A stretch of 33,408 bases of DNA, from assembly GCA_031270705.1 (NCBI GenBank), contig JAISWW010000122.1, positions 1 through 33,408 of the forward strand, in the 5' to 3' direction. The notes under the pieces were generated by a model. That model searched no databases. It was not told the origin of the DNA and was given only the letters and a program-made list of their open reading frames with translations. The DNA is from Deltaproteobacteria bacterium. Its GTDB lineage: Bacteria; Desulfobacterota; Desulfarculia; Adiutricales; Adiutricaceae. Shown piece after piece: positions 1 to 9,276 of this stretch (the first letter of the stretch is position 1; each line of letters opens with the position of its first letter). The translations under genes were made by a program, and so were the position numbers.

Positions 1-59
1 CGGCTTTTTAAAACCTTATCAAAAACCAAAATAGGCTCAGGACAGCTCTCCAAGGTCAT
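1..59 (-). CDS. 5' end of a further gene (partial), possibly an ABC transporter ATP-binding subunit
   Basis: The minus strand reads ATG at 59..57, overlapping the vWA gene stop as TAATG, then stays open to the window edge: MTLESCPEPILVFDKVLKS. 'ILVFDKVLKS' resembles the first strand of many ABC ATPases, but only 19 codons are visible. Confidence 0.4.
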   Translation of the reverse strand, partial: MTLESCPEPILVFDKVLKS

Positions 60-2074
60 TAAGGCAACATGGTCAACGGCACGCGATAAAGCCATTCGCC
101 GTCGTTATTTTTGTCAAACTTGGCCCAGTTATCCACGTCTTTGTCATATTCGTCGTAAGCCGCCAGGCGAGCTTTAATAGCCCGAACAAAGGCATCCTGC
201 TCGCCGGGGGTCATGGCGTACCAGGCCGCCTCAGTCATGCCCATGACTCGGCTTTTGTAAGGCAAACCATCCAAAAATTCGCCCAAAACGCCCAAGTCGC
301 CCAGCTTAGAGTTGGGGGTCAAAGCGAATTGCGAGGGATCGCGGCTGATTTGGGCCGAAGCCGATAAAATACTCTTAAAAAAATCTTCCGACTGCTCGGT
401 CATGACCCGCTCGGCGTTGTCCACAATGATCTGGAGTTGTTTGGCCATGGCCGACAACTGATTTTTCGTCAACAAAACGCCCACCGTTACGGTTTTGGTT
501 CGTCGCGGATCTTGGCTATCCAAATTGGTCAGATCTAGATCCGTAATCCAAGATTTAACCACCCGCGGAGCGTTGGCTTTATTTTGCGAGCCTAAATAAT
601 CCAATTTAATGGAATGGCCTAAGACCTCGCCCACGTTCACGGCTTTTTTCTGTTGGGGCGTCAGATTCTTAGACTCTTGATCCGGATTTAAGCGCTCGCC
701 TTCCGGAAAAAGGATATCGTCCATGGCGTCCACTAGCAATTCGGCCGTGTCGTAAAAATTATCCGCGCCAGCGTCAGCGTTTGGGGCCGGGACATCCAAG
801 TAATTGGAAGAATCGCCGCCCTCAAAGGACAAAGAGCGATAAGCCCTCTCCGCCGAGGAGTGATCATTGCGGCCCGCGGGGCTTTTAATGTGGATGGGGA
901 CGATCTTAATGTTTCTAGCCGCGGCTTTCTCGTAAATGGTGTCGGGGGTGGCGGGCACGGAGTTAAAGGGATCTTCCAAGGGCAAAGGACCAGCGTCGGT
1001 AATCAAAAAGATGATCCGGCCATGGTAGGGCTCCCAGTCGAGATCCTCAATGGCCACGTCCAAACCGGCCAAAGAATCCTCGGCGTAGGAATGGGTGGAA
1101 ACCTTGGCTTCCTCAACTTGCTCCAAAGCGTCCAAAAACTCATCGCGGCTCATGGCCGTCCGGAGGGGCGAGATAATTTTCGTCGTGTAGCCAATATTGG
1201 GGGAACGAATAAGGCTACTGCGAAAGGCGATGACCGCCAAAGCCACGTTCTCGCCTTGGCCCGAGTCTAATATCTTTTCATAAATGACGTTAGTTAAGGC
1301 TAAACTCTTATTTATATAAGGCCCCATGGAAATAGTGGTGTCAATGACAAAAGCGATGGCGTTGGTGACGCGATCTTTGGGGCGGGCTTTAGATCCCTCG
1401 GAAGAGCCGCCTGAGTCCTGGTCATAGTCTTTAGTTTCCGCGTAATTGGCCGGATCGATGGAGCCCACCTCCAAGAGCTTGACCGCCTCATATTGATCGT
1501 CCACGTCAAAAATAGGCATGAGATAAAAATGGTTATAGGGCACGGCTCCGGTTTCGTCGCTCGGCTCCATGGCCACCACGGGAAATGAGTCCGGGGGCGT
1601 CTCGTTTAGTCTTTTTAAATCAGCGAAATCCAGGGCCAGGTTTTGGAGTTCTTGGCCAATATTGGGGTTATTGGCGATGTTGACTAAATCATCCTTGGAT
1701 TTAAAAAACATTAAAGGCTTACGGCCAACCCGCGGCGAAAACATCAAAACCAGAGATTGCTTCCATTCAGAGGCCAAATCGCCGGGCAACCAGAAGCGAC
1801 TCCGCCCAGCGGTGTCGGGAGCGCATAAAAGCCAAGGTTGGCCACCAACCAGCTTACGGTCATAAACATACAGCATGGTAAAAGGAATCAAAGGATCCGT
1901 GGCCTGGCCCTCTGGCTTCTCATAACGAGCCGCCCCGGGATGGGTAATGATTTTTTGGTACAGGGTCTTTTTGCCTGGCATCAATAATGGCGCGTCCGCC
2001 AAGCCCCAAACCGGCCATTGGGTCAAAGCCGCCCCCAAGACGATCAATAAAAAAACTAAATATTTTTTCGCCAT
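59..2074 (-). CDS. vWA-domain protein, exported (N-terminal signal/TM segment), last complete gene of the srf-like locus
   Basis: Start set at MAKKYLVFLLIVLGAALTQWPVWG (CAT at 2072-2074) rather than 2257, which overlaps the upstream gene. MIDAS-like 'AFVIDTTISMG' and 'IIFLITDAGP'; hydrophobic N-terminus. Confidence 0.85.
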   Translation of the reverse strand: MAKKYLVFLLIVLGAALTQWPVWGLADAPLLMPGKKTLYQKIITHPGAARYEKPEGQATDPLIPFTMLYVYDRKLVGGQPWLLCAPDTAGRSRFWLPGDLASEWKQSLVLMFSPRVGRKPLMFFKSKDDLVNIANNPNIGQELQNLALDFADLKRLNETPPDSFPVVAMEPSDETGAVPYNHFYLMPIFDVDDQYEAVKLLEVGSIDPANYAETKDYDQDSGGSSEGSKARPKDRVTNAIAFVIDTTISMGPYINKSLALTNVIYEKILDSGQGENVALAVIAFRSSLIRSPNIGYTTKIISPLRTAMSRDEFLDALEQVEEAKVSTHSYAEDSLAGLDVAIEDLDWEPYHGRIIFLITDAGPLPLEDPFNSVPATPDTIYEKAAARNIKIVPIHIKSPAGRNDHSSAERAYRSLSFEGGDSSNYLDVPAPNADAGADNFYDTAELLVDAMDDILFPEGERLNPDQESKNLTPQQKKAVNVGEVLGHSIKLDYLGSQNKANAPRVVKSWITDLDLTNLDSQDPRRTKTVTVGVLLTKNQLSAMAKQLQIIVDNAERVMTEQSEDFFKSILSASAQISRDPSQFALTPNSKLGDLGVLGEFLDGLPYKSRVMGMTEAAWYAMTPGEQDAFVRAIKARLAAYDEYDKDVDNWAKFDKNNDGEWLYRVPLTMLP

Positions 2075-2105
2075 AATCAAGGCCTTTCGACAAAAATAGT
2101 CAAAG

Positions 2106-3314
2106 CTATTTTTTAAAATTTTTATCCAACATTTCCAAAAGTTCCCGAGCGCCCGCGTCGCCACTACTCTCATGAGTCTCAGCCCAATCCAGCAAAGCCT
2201 CTTGGCGAGCGGCGGCTTGATCGGATCCCTTAAGTCTGGCCGCCTCGTATTCGTCAAAGGCGGCCTTAGCGTTTTTGGCCACCGAGCCCGAAGGCCGATT
2301 ATCTAAGGGATCAAAAAAAGCCGCGTAACGCATCCGACCTTCTAGGGAAGTCTGGGCCAATTTTCGGGCGATAAGAAATAAAGCGTCCTCAGCCCCGGCT
2401 TGGCCTTCCAAAGCCGCGGCCGCTTTGGTCAACTCCTCGGTGGAAGCGTTCTCCCGTAGTAACCTTCTAGCCTCATTTAAGGGCGAGACCTTTAAGGGGT
2501 CTTCCTTGGAATCGGCTGACGAGCTAGGTTTAGAGTCAGCTGGGGAATCGGAGAGTTTAGGCTCGGGTTTTAGGCTCTCGGTTTTAGTCGCTTCGGGCGG
2601 GGTCTGGGGCTCATCCCGTTTAAAGAGCAAGAGATACCAAACGCCAAAAGCTAAAAGCAACAACAACAGGCCCAATACAATGATTAAAACCAAAGGCGAG
2701 CCAGAAGGCCTTCTAGGAACTAGGGGCGCGGCGGGCCGCTCCGCTGGAGGCTCGGGCGCGGGCTCGGGCGGCGGCGTCTGGGGCTCTTTTTCAATAGTCA
2801 GCGTTGGGCTGGCCTCAGGCTCGGGCAAAGGAGGCGGGGCTGGAGCCTCCTCGACCTTTAGAGGCCGATTCATGACGGTCGCGTCCTCAACCGTTTTAGA
2901 GGCGAACTTAGCTTTGGGATCGGGAAGATCAATGTTGGCCATATCCCGAGGCGGCTTCCAAACTTTGTAAGTTTCGGCCCTTAACTTGGGATAGTCCTCG
3001 TATCGGCCTTTTAAATGGAAAGTATGGATTTTTTCCTGAAAAGCGCTAGTGAAATAGGGGCCTATTTCTAAAGTCAATTCAGTCCCAGTCCAGCTAATGG
3101 GCTCGACGGGCAGAAAAACTTCGGCGTTTTCCAGCCATTTGGCCTCAGACTGGGGGCCCTGAAGATAGGTTCCCGAAGGATGGCCCTGAACCGACAGGTG
3201 AAATAACTCCATCACCTCATTCTCATGAGGCTTTAGGTCATTATCATCAAAGTGGACAATCAAAAAAGCGTGGCCTCGGCCTTTATCGTCGTCATTTCTT
3301 AGCGTGGCTTTCAT
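2106..3314 (-). CDS. Uncharacterised single-pass membrane protein with a Pro/Glu-rich linker
   Basis: 402 aa ORF in the srf-like gene cluster; central TM 'SPLVLIIVLGLLLLLLAFGVWYLLLF'; Pro/Glu-rich linker before the TM and charged C-terminal part. No family recognised. Confidence 0.8.
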   Translation of the reverse strand: MKATLRNDDDKGRGHAFLIVHFDDNDLKPHENEVMELFHLSVQGHPSGTYLQGPQSEAKWLENAEVFLPVEPISWTGTELTLEIGPYFTSAFQEKIHTFHLKGRYEDYPKLRAETYKVWKPPRDMANIDLPDPKAKFASKTVEDATVMNRPLKVEEAPAPPPLPEPEASPTLTIEKEPQTPPPEPAPEPPAERPAAPLVPRRPSGSPLVLIIVLGLLLLLLAFGVWYLLLFKRDEPQTPPEATKTESLKPEPKLSDSPADSKPSSSADSKEDPLKVSPLNEARRLLRENASTEELTKAAAALEGQAGAEDALFLIARKLAQTSLEGRMRYAAFFDPLDNRPSGSVAKNAKAAFDEYEAARLKGSDQAAARQEALLDWAETHESSGDAGARELLEMLDKNFKK

Positions 3315-3337
3315 AAAAAAATCCTAGCCCCAAAAAC

Positions 3338-6016
3338 CTAAGCGGCGCCTAACTCGCCCTGAGCCGCGCGGTTCGACGAGATAATTTGGCCCAGGCGGGT
3401 ATTGGCCTCAATGTCGTAGTTCTTTTCGGCGAAGTCGACGTTTTGAATGGCCAGCCGGTAAAAAGCCCGGAGCCAATCCTGAAAATAGAGCTGATCGAAA
3501 TCAACTTGGATCTCCGGGAGATCCGGGTTATCGCCTGGCTCGTCCGGGCGAGCGAATAACAAAGTTTGGCGACCTAAGATCTGGACGGTTCTTTGCTCAT
3601 CCGTTAGCCGACTCGGCGACAAACCCAGAAAATTAACGAAATCGGCCAAAAAAGTTGAGGCCAGGCGGCTTTGTTTCCACAAAAGCCTTTCGGGATTAAC
3701 GTTGGAGTAACTCAAAGCTTGCCGGAGCTTGGTCTCAATCTCATCCATAACGCCCAATCTTTTGGCCCCTTGAACCAGCTCAGAAATGAGCTGTTGAAAG
3801 ATATCCCGGGTAAAACCATAATAGCGCAAAAACTTGGCCTCAGAGAGATATTCGCCCAAACGAGCCTGCCAGGCGGTCTCTAAACGGCGACGATAACGGC
3901 TAGCGAAATCGTCGGAGCGGACGACCGGAGCTTTTGGGGCCACATCTGGGCTTGATTGGCTTTCGCCTAAAAAAAGGATGGACTCAATATCATCCAAAGG
4001 GGCGATGGGGGCGTCCAAGGCGGTTTCCTCAACCTCAAACTCATTTTCCGAAAATGATTGGGAAAAAATGGAGTGACAATCATCGTCAGACAAGATGATC
4101 GACTTAAGAAAAAAGCCAAACCGAAATTTTTTGGCCAATTTCGCTAAGTAACTAGCCAGTTTTTTAAACAAATCCTCCTTAATTTTGCGCTCTTCTTCCT
4201 TATCCCCGCCTTGATAGTAGGATTTAAGGCCATCCTCAATCAGGCGCGACTCGGTTAAAGCTAAATTAGTCAACTGCCCAAGTTTCAGCTCAGTGGCTAA
4301 AATGGGCGTTAGTTTTTCCACAATGTAACTGGCTCCCCCGTCGGAGCCGTTGATAATGGCTCGCCAGGCCGCCTCTGAATCCTGAACGTGTTTGGCCGTC
4401 GACCGCGAGGCCATATAGCCAGCGTGGACTTCGTCGACCCATTTGATCTGATCGTCTCTAAGGCCCAAAGATCGAATGGAGCCCGTCGTAGCGTCCCTTT
4501 CAATTTTAAAAAAAGCGTCGGCGAAGCCAAGATTCATGAGCCAAAAAATATTATTAAAGGGATAAACGGCCGAACCATTTTTTGACCAAGTTAAAGGCCA
4601 CTCATGGGCGCTAAAAAACTGCAAAAAAGAGGCGTTATAGCGATTGTCCCAACGAGTGGTCAAATCCGAGGCCCCCACGCCCCTTTCCAAAATGCGGTCA
4701 AATTTGGTTAAAACCATAAAGAGGCAAATGGGTTGGCCAAAGCGATCCTCAGGGGTTTCCCCATGGGCGCTTTTTATCCATTTATTTATGACCGTGGGCA
4801 GATCGGGGTTATTTTGCACCGAATCCGCGACGCACAGGAGCATGGCCGTAATTTCGTGGCGAGCGCAGTATCTCTCAAAAAGATAGGCCACCTTACCGCG
4901 CAAAAAACAGTTTTTTAAGATCTCGGGATTTTTGATGTCATTGGCGATGTCCGTGAGCTTCATCCTGGCCCGATAACCCGGAAAATCCAAGATATCGGCG
5001 TAATCCATAAATGGGCCGGGTTTTTCCACCATTTTGACGTGGATCTCGGCGATGAGAGCGCTTAAAATGGGCCGCGTCAAGGTGGCTATTCGTCCGCCAA
5101 AGCTCTTGACCGTGACCGCGTCGCCGCCTTCCTCGCTCAATAAGCCTAAAAGCCTATCCACGTGGAGGACGCTATTTTTCCGGCTATCAGCGTTTAGCTC
5201 GGGCTCGTACAAGGCGTTTAAGCCACAAAAGGCGATTTCCTCCGAGCCCAATTGATCTAGAGCCTTTAAAAGATTTAAATAAAGCTGGGTGAATTCCGTC
5301 AGGTTGCCCCACAAAAACCCAAACAAGATGGCCCGATCGGTCAAGTTGAGCCTTTGGCCCAAACCAATAGCCCGCGGCCAAAAGTGGCTCTCCAATAAAG
5401 AACCCGAGGCGTACTCGCCAGAAACGCTTTTAACGTACTCGGACAGATCCTCCATGTCATCCAAGGAAATGCCATTTCTGACCGGAGCCCGGCTGGAGAG
5501 GGTATCCAAGGTCTTCTGAATAGTCTCGGGCTCAAGCTTGACCGCGCCTTTGGCCTCGCCAAAAAAAGTATTGGCCAAAATTTTAACAATATCAATCTCG
5601 TTAAAAAGGCGCAGGCAAACTGGGAGAGCCGGATCCGGAGGCTCGATGGAGCGATCCAAGGAAAAACGCGTGACTAAACCGGTGGTTTCGTTCCCGCCCT
5701 CAGGGTTTATGTGGAGCATGTAATCTAAAATGGCGTTGGGCCCAAAATCCACTTTTAAAGATCCCGAAGGCCCCTTGGCCAAAGCCGAGATAAGAGTGGA
5801 CTTCCCAGCCTGACTGGGCCCAAAAACCGCGACCCCAGTCTTGGAGTCAGCCGCCCGGGCGCAACTATTCAGAAGACGAGCCGAGCGCCGCAAACTCTTG
5901 CGCAAAGCTTCCTGGGAACCGACGCTAGAGACATTATCGATCAGCCACTTCTCGCCCGCCAAAGCCGATTGGCGGACGCTAAGGCAAGTATTTTTTAGAT
6001 CATCCAACTTGGTCAT
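3338..6016 (-). CDS. srfC: SrfC-like putative virulence factor; P-loop GTPase (dynamin-like type)
   Basis: 892 aa; Walker A 'FGPSQAGKSTLISAL' (about 5795-5821), G3-like 'DILDFPGYR' (about 4970-5000), G4-like 'LTKFD' (about 4690-4720). Lies directly after the SrfB-like gene, in the srfA-srfB-srfC order. Confidence 0.8.
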   Translation of the reverse strand: MTKLDDLKNTCLSVRQSALAGEKWLIDNVSSVGSQEALRKSLRRSARLLNSCARAADSKTGVAVFGPSQAGKSTLISALAKGPSGSLKVDFGPNAILDYMLHINPEGGNETTGLVTRFSLDRSIEPPDPALPVCLRLFNEIDIVKILANTFFGEAKGAVKLEPETIQKTLDTLSSRAPVRNGISLDDMEDLSEYVKSVSGEYASGSLLESHFWPRAIGLGQRLNLTDRAILFGFLWGNLTEFTQLYLNLLKALDQLGSEEIAFCGLNALYEPELNADSRKNSVLHVDRLLGLLSEEGGDAVTVKSFGGRIATLTRPILSALIAEIHVKMVEKPGPFMDYADILDFPGYRARMKLTDIANDIKNPEILKNCFLRGKVAYLFERYCARHEITAMLLCVADSVQNNPDLPTVINKWIKSAHGETPEDRFGQPICLFMVLTKFDRILERGVGASDLTTRWDNRYNASFLQFFSAHEWPLTWSKNGSAVYPFNNIFWLMNLGFADAFFKIERDATTGSIRSLGLRDDQIKWVDEVHAGYMASRSTAKHVQDSEAAWRAIINGSDGGASYIVEKLTPILATELKLGQLTNLALTESRLIEDGLKSYYQGGDKEEERKIKEDLFKKLASYLAKLAKKFRFGFFLKSIILSDDDCHSIFSQSFSENEFEVEETALDAPIAPLDDIESILFLGESQSSPDVAPKAPVVRSDDFASRYRRRLETAWQARLGEYLSEAKFLRYYGFTRDIFQQLISELVQGAKRLGVMDEIETKLRQALSYSNVNPERLLWKQSRLASTFLADFVNFLGLSPSRLTDEQRTVQILGRQTLLFARPDEPGDNPDLPEIQVDFDQLYFQDWLRAFYRLAIQNVDFAEKNYDIEANTRLGQIISSNRAAQGELGAA

Positions 6017-6049
6017 GACGCGATCGGTTCCTTCCCGAGGGTTTTAGGC

Positions 6050-9000
6050 CTAAATATTTTCCAAGGCCCCGGTGTCCAGCCAATAGCCACTATCATTCCG
6101 CAGAGTTTGGAGGCGAACGACCACAGTTCCAGGGGGCAAGCCTTGGCCATTTTTATCAAAAATCGAGACCACGCGGAGCGAGCCCTCGGTTCGTTTAATA
6201 AAAGGCCCCCGGCGATTATTCAATTCTTCATCCTCGACTTCGGCCATGGTTAGCTCAATGGTCACCAGATATGGCAACCGGCCAACGGCCTGCTTTTGAG
6301 CCTCAGGCGAGCGATAATCCAACGTGTAAAGGCGCGTGGTCGTCCAACGGGAGCATTTTAGTTGCCGAAAGCCAATGGGGGCCGGAGCGTTAAACTCGAT
6401 CTCGCGGGTCGTCTCGATCTCTTGGCCCGACACCAGATCAATGTCATCAAACCAGACCCGCTCTTTGGCTAAACGGCCATGGCCATCTAGCATGCCAATG
6501 TAACGGTTAATGGGTTGAGGCACAAAACTAGAGGTGTCAATGGTCACGCCTTCCAAAGAGCCCTCGGCCAAAGCGCAGATAATAGCCCCCACGACCACGG
6601 TGGTTTTGGGATCCTCAATGCGGCCATGGGTGACAAATGGATAAGAGGCCCCAACCCGGTATTTATGCATATGGGTGATCCGGTCAACGGGAAGGCATAA
6701 CCGCTCATAAGGGGCGCGGATGATGGCTGGCCAAAGCGATGGCCGACCAGTTAAGATCAAGAGATCGCAATCGTAAAGTTTAACGATCTCGGCCATGTCG
6801 GCCATGATTTTGCCCATGACCATGGCCACGTCGTTGTCCACGTCGCGAGCGTCAACCGTAAAGGTAAAATCCAAGAGATCAAAAGACGGCCAACCAGCTT
6901 TTCGCAAAGGCTCTTCCAGATAATTTATGATCTGGGTCAGCCAGCCAGAGGGTTCTTCCTCGGCGAAACCCAAGACCTCGCCCACATTGACTTCCCACAG
7001 GAAATCGTCCCCAGCCAAATCCACGTTTTCATAACGCTTTAAAATCGCTAGAGCCACCGGCGCCGCGACCTGGGTCACAAACTGGCTTCTTAACTGATCG
7101 TCGGAGCGGTTGGAGGCCACGGCCCCCATTTTGGCCGTGTCCTTAAATAAAGACGTTATCCGGCTTTCCGCGTCTGGCACCCCTTCCGCGACGGCGGCTT
7201 TGACCAAATTTCTTATGAACTGGGTGAGGATTATTTTGCGCATAATGTCGTCCCCAGCCACGTTAAAGCCATCGCGAAAATTTTGGGTGGGTTTTATGAG
7301 AGGGGAACTTTGGCCTGGGTTATGGATATAATAGGTGGTCACGGAAATATCCGAGGTGCCCCCGCCTATGTCGACGCTCGCCAGCCTTAATGAGCTAGCC
7401 GGAGTCCCGTCTCCGAAAGGCGAAGGCCTTTTCCGACCCATAAGATCGAATAAATCCACCGCGTTATTGTGGAATTTATCGCCCAGCTCATTATAAAGCC
7501 AGACGATCTGGGTGCAGGTGGCCTCGTCCCAGTCGCATCTGACCCTAGGGCTTTGCCGAAAATCCGTGATGGCCTCAGAACCCTTCATTTGGAAAGCGGG
7601 CCGGTAATAATCGTCCCACTTCAGAGATGACCAGACCGTCTCCACGGCTAAATAGGCCCAGGTTTTAAAAATATTCTGCTCCGCCAAAGGCATAGCCGTG
7701 GGCACGGTCAAAATAACGCTCTGGAGCCTTCTGGGCGTGTCGGGGTACTCGCGATTATCGCGCACCACGGGATTATTGACGCAAGACAAAGCCTGAGCGA
7801 TAACCTCGCTCAATAAAAACATCATTAAGGAGCTACGGCTATAGCGGGCCTCAAAAGCGGCGATGTCGTCGTCCTTGGCGTAGCCAGATTTAATGGCCGC
7901 CGGAATGGGGACTTTCTGGCTAGTGGGCGCCTCATCGGCCCGGACAACCGAGAGAGGCACCCCAGCCGTATTGACGCTCATCAGAAATGAGCCGCGACCC
8001 ACGGCGGGCTCCTCAATGGATCTATGCCGCTGATAAAAATTATTTAAATGCCACTCTAGTTCCCTTTGCTTGGTGTCCCAAAGATAGCGCTTCGGGCTCG
8101 ACATGCCGGTTGGGCCCATCTCCTCGCGGGAATTGGAAGACAAGCGGTTAGCCTCAGGGCCTATGCGCACGGTGGAGGGCCAAATAAAACTATCGCTATG
8201 TTGCCTAGATCTTAGAGAGAGCTCAATGGGCCCAAAATAAGGCTCGGCGAATTCCACTTTCGTGTCCAAAGGCTCGCCATAAATGTTGGCCGGGGCCGAA
8301 AGATCGCGCACTTGGAGAGCGTAGCAATCGGTGAGCCGAGTGGCCCTTTGCGGCACGGTCTCGACCAAAACGCCGGTTAGGCGGGAATTGCCAATGTCAA
8401 TGACCAGATCCACCTCAATGGGTTTGACTCTTTTGGGGTTTATGACGCGAACCGGGCTTAAGGAGCCTGAGAGATAAATGGCCCACAAAAAGGTCTCGTA
8501 AACGGCCATGTACTCCGTAATGATGGTTGAGCCCTCATAGGCGTAATCGGGGAAATCGTCCGAAACTCGGGAGATAACCTTCCGGGGGTTCTTGGATTTA
8601 TAGCCGTCCCAAATTTTCCGAATAGCCTCTTTGACCCAAGGCAAGCTATCAATAAACCAAGAGTTGTCGCGCTCGTGGGCGGCCAGGCTAAAAAAGGAAT
8701 TGCCGGCCACGTCCGAGTCGGACAAGGCGTGGTAAATCACATTGCCCCCATCGACCTTGATATCGCCATCCCCAGGCTCAACTTGGGGATCAAAGGCCAA
8801 AGACAGCCGAAAGCGCAAGCTATCCTCTGAGCCCAGCCTAGTTAAATAGCCGCGAACCCAGTCCGTGGGGCCATAGCCATACCTGGGTTGATGGTCATCC
8901 CATTGGCCAGTTTCCACCAAAAAAGGGATCGGCAACCACTGGCCAGCCAGACAATTGAAGGCTTGGAGAAAATCGATCTCGTAATGGAGAGCCAAGGGCT

Positions 9001-9226
9001 GATTTTTTAAGCGATCCACGTAATCGCCTGGGTTATCCTCTTGTTCCTTTAAGGGAATCAAGACGGATTCCTGAGTGGAGCCAGGCATCCGAGCCACATG
9101 AAAAGGTTGCCGGTATTTAGCCATGGGTTTGTCGCCCCGGCCAAAGGGGACGGACAGATCTATATCGCAATCTATGAACTGCAAGGCCCCGCCGGCGATA
9201 ACGCTGAAACTTTTGTTTCTTTTCAT
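6050..9226 (-). CDS. srfB: SrfB-like protein; actin/Hsp70-fold ATPase
   Basis: 1058 aa; phosphate-1-like 'VIDIGNSRLTGVLVE' (about 8370-8400), phosphate-2 'DIGGGTSDISV' (about 7340-7375), adenosine-motif-like 'LLILTGRPSLWPAI' (about 6720-6760); N-terminal 'GGALQFIDCDID' resembles SrfB N-termini. Confidence 0.82.
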   Translation of the reverse strand: MKRNKSFSVIAGGALQFIDCDIDLSVPFGRGDKPMAKYRQPFHVARMPGSTQESVLIPLKEQEDNPGDYVDRLKNQPLALHYEIDFLQAFNCLAGQWLPIPFLVETGQWDDHQPRYGYGPTDWVRGYLTRLGSEDSLRFRLSLAFDPQVEPGDGDIKVDGGNVIYHALSDSDVAGNSFFSLAAHERDNSWFIDSLPWVKEAIRKIWDGYKSKNPRKVISRVSDDFPDYAYEGSTIITEYMAVYETFLWAIYLSGSLSPVRVINPKRVKPIEVDLVIDIGNSRLTGVLVETVPQRATRLTDCYALQVRDLSAPANIYGEPLDTKVEFAEPYFGPIELSLRSRQHSDSFIWPSTVRIGPEANRLSSNSREEMGPTGMSSPKRYLWDTKQRELEWHLNNFYQRHRSIEEPAVGRGSFLMSVNTAGVPLSVVRADEAPTSQKVPIPAAIKSGYAKDDDIAAFEARYSRSSLMMFLLSEVIAQALSCVNNPVVRDNREYPDTPRRLQSVILTVPTAMPLAEQNIFKTWAYLAVETVWSSLKWDDYYRPAFQMKGSEAITDFRQSPRVRCDWDEATCTQIVWLYNELGDKFHNNAVDLFDLMGRKRPSPFGDGTPASSLRLASVDIGGGTSDISVTTYYIHNPGQSSPLIKPTQNFRDGFNVAGDDIMRKIILTQFIRNLVKAAVAEGVPDAESRITSLFKDTAKMGAVASNRSDDQLRSQFVTQVAAPVALAILKRYENVDLAGDDFLWEVNVGEVLGFAEEEPSGWLTQIINYLEEPLRKAGWPSFDLLDFTFTVDARDVDNDVAMVMGKIMADMAEIVKLYDCDLLILTGRPSLWPAIIRAPYERLCLPVDRITHMHKYRVGASYPFVTHGRIEDPKTTVVVGAIICALAEGSLEGVTIDTSSFVPQPINRYIGMLDGHGRLAKERVWFDDIDLVSGQEIETTREIEFNAPAPIGFRQLKCSRWTTTRLYTLDYRSPEAQKQAVGRLPYLVTIELTMAEVEDEELNNRRGPFIKRTEGSLRVVSIFDKNGQGLPPGTVVVRLQTLRNDSGYWLDTGALENI

Positions 9227-9276
9227 GGGCTAAAATCCTCAGTAGAAAAGGCCAAAAAGGGAAAAGGCTGAAAAGC

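Noticed and set aside
860-1270. Plus-strand ORF 136 aa antisense to the vWA gene
   Set aside because: Fully inside a well-supported minus-strand CDS; low-complexity Gly-rich translation without a recognisable domain.
2425-2970. Plus-strand ORF 181 aa, Ser/Gly-rich
   Set aside because: Shadow of the Pro/Glu-rich linker on the opposite strand.
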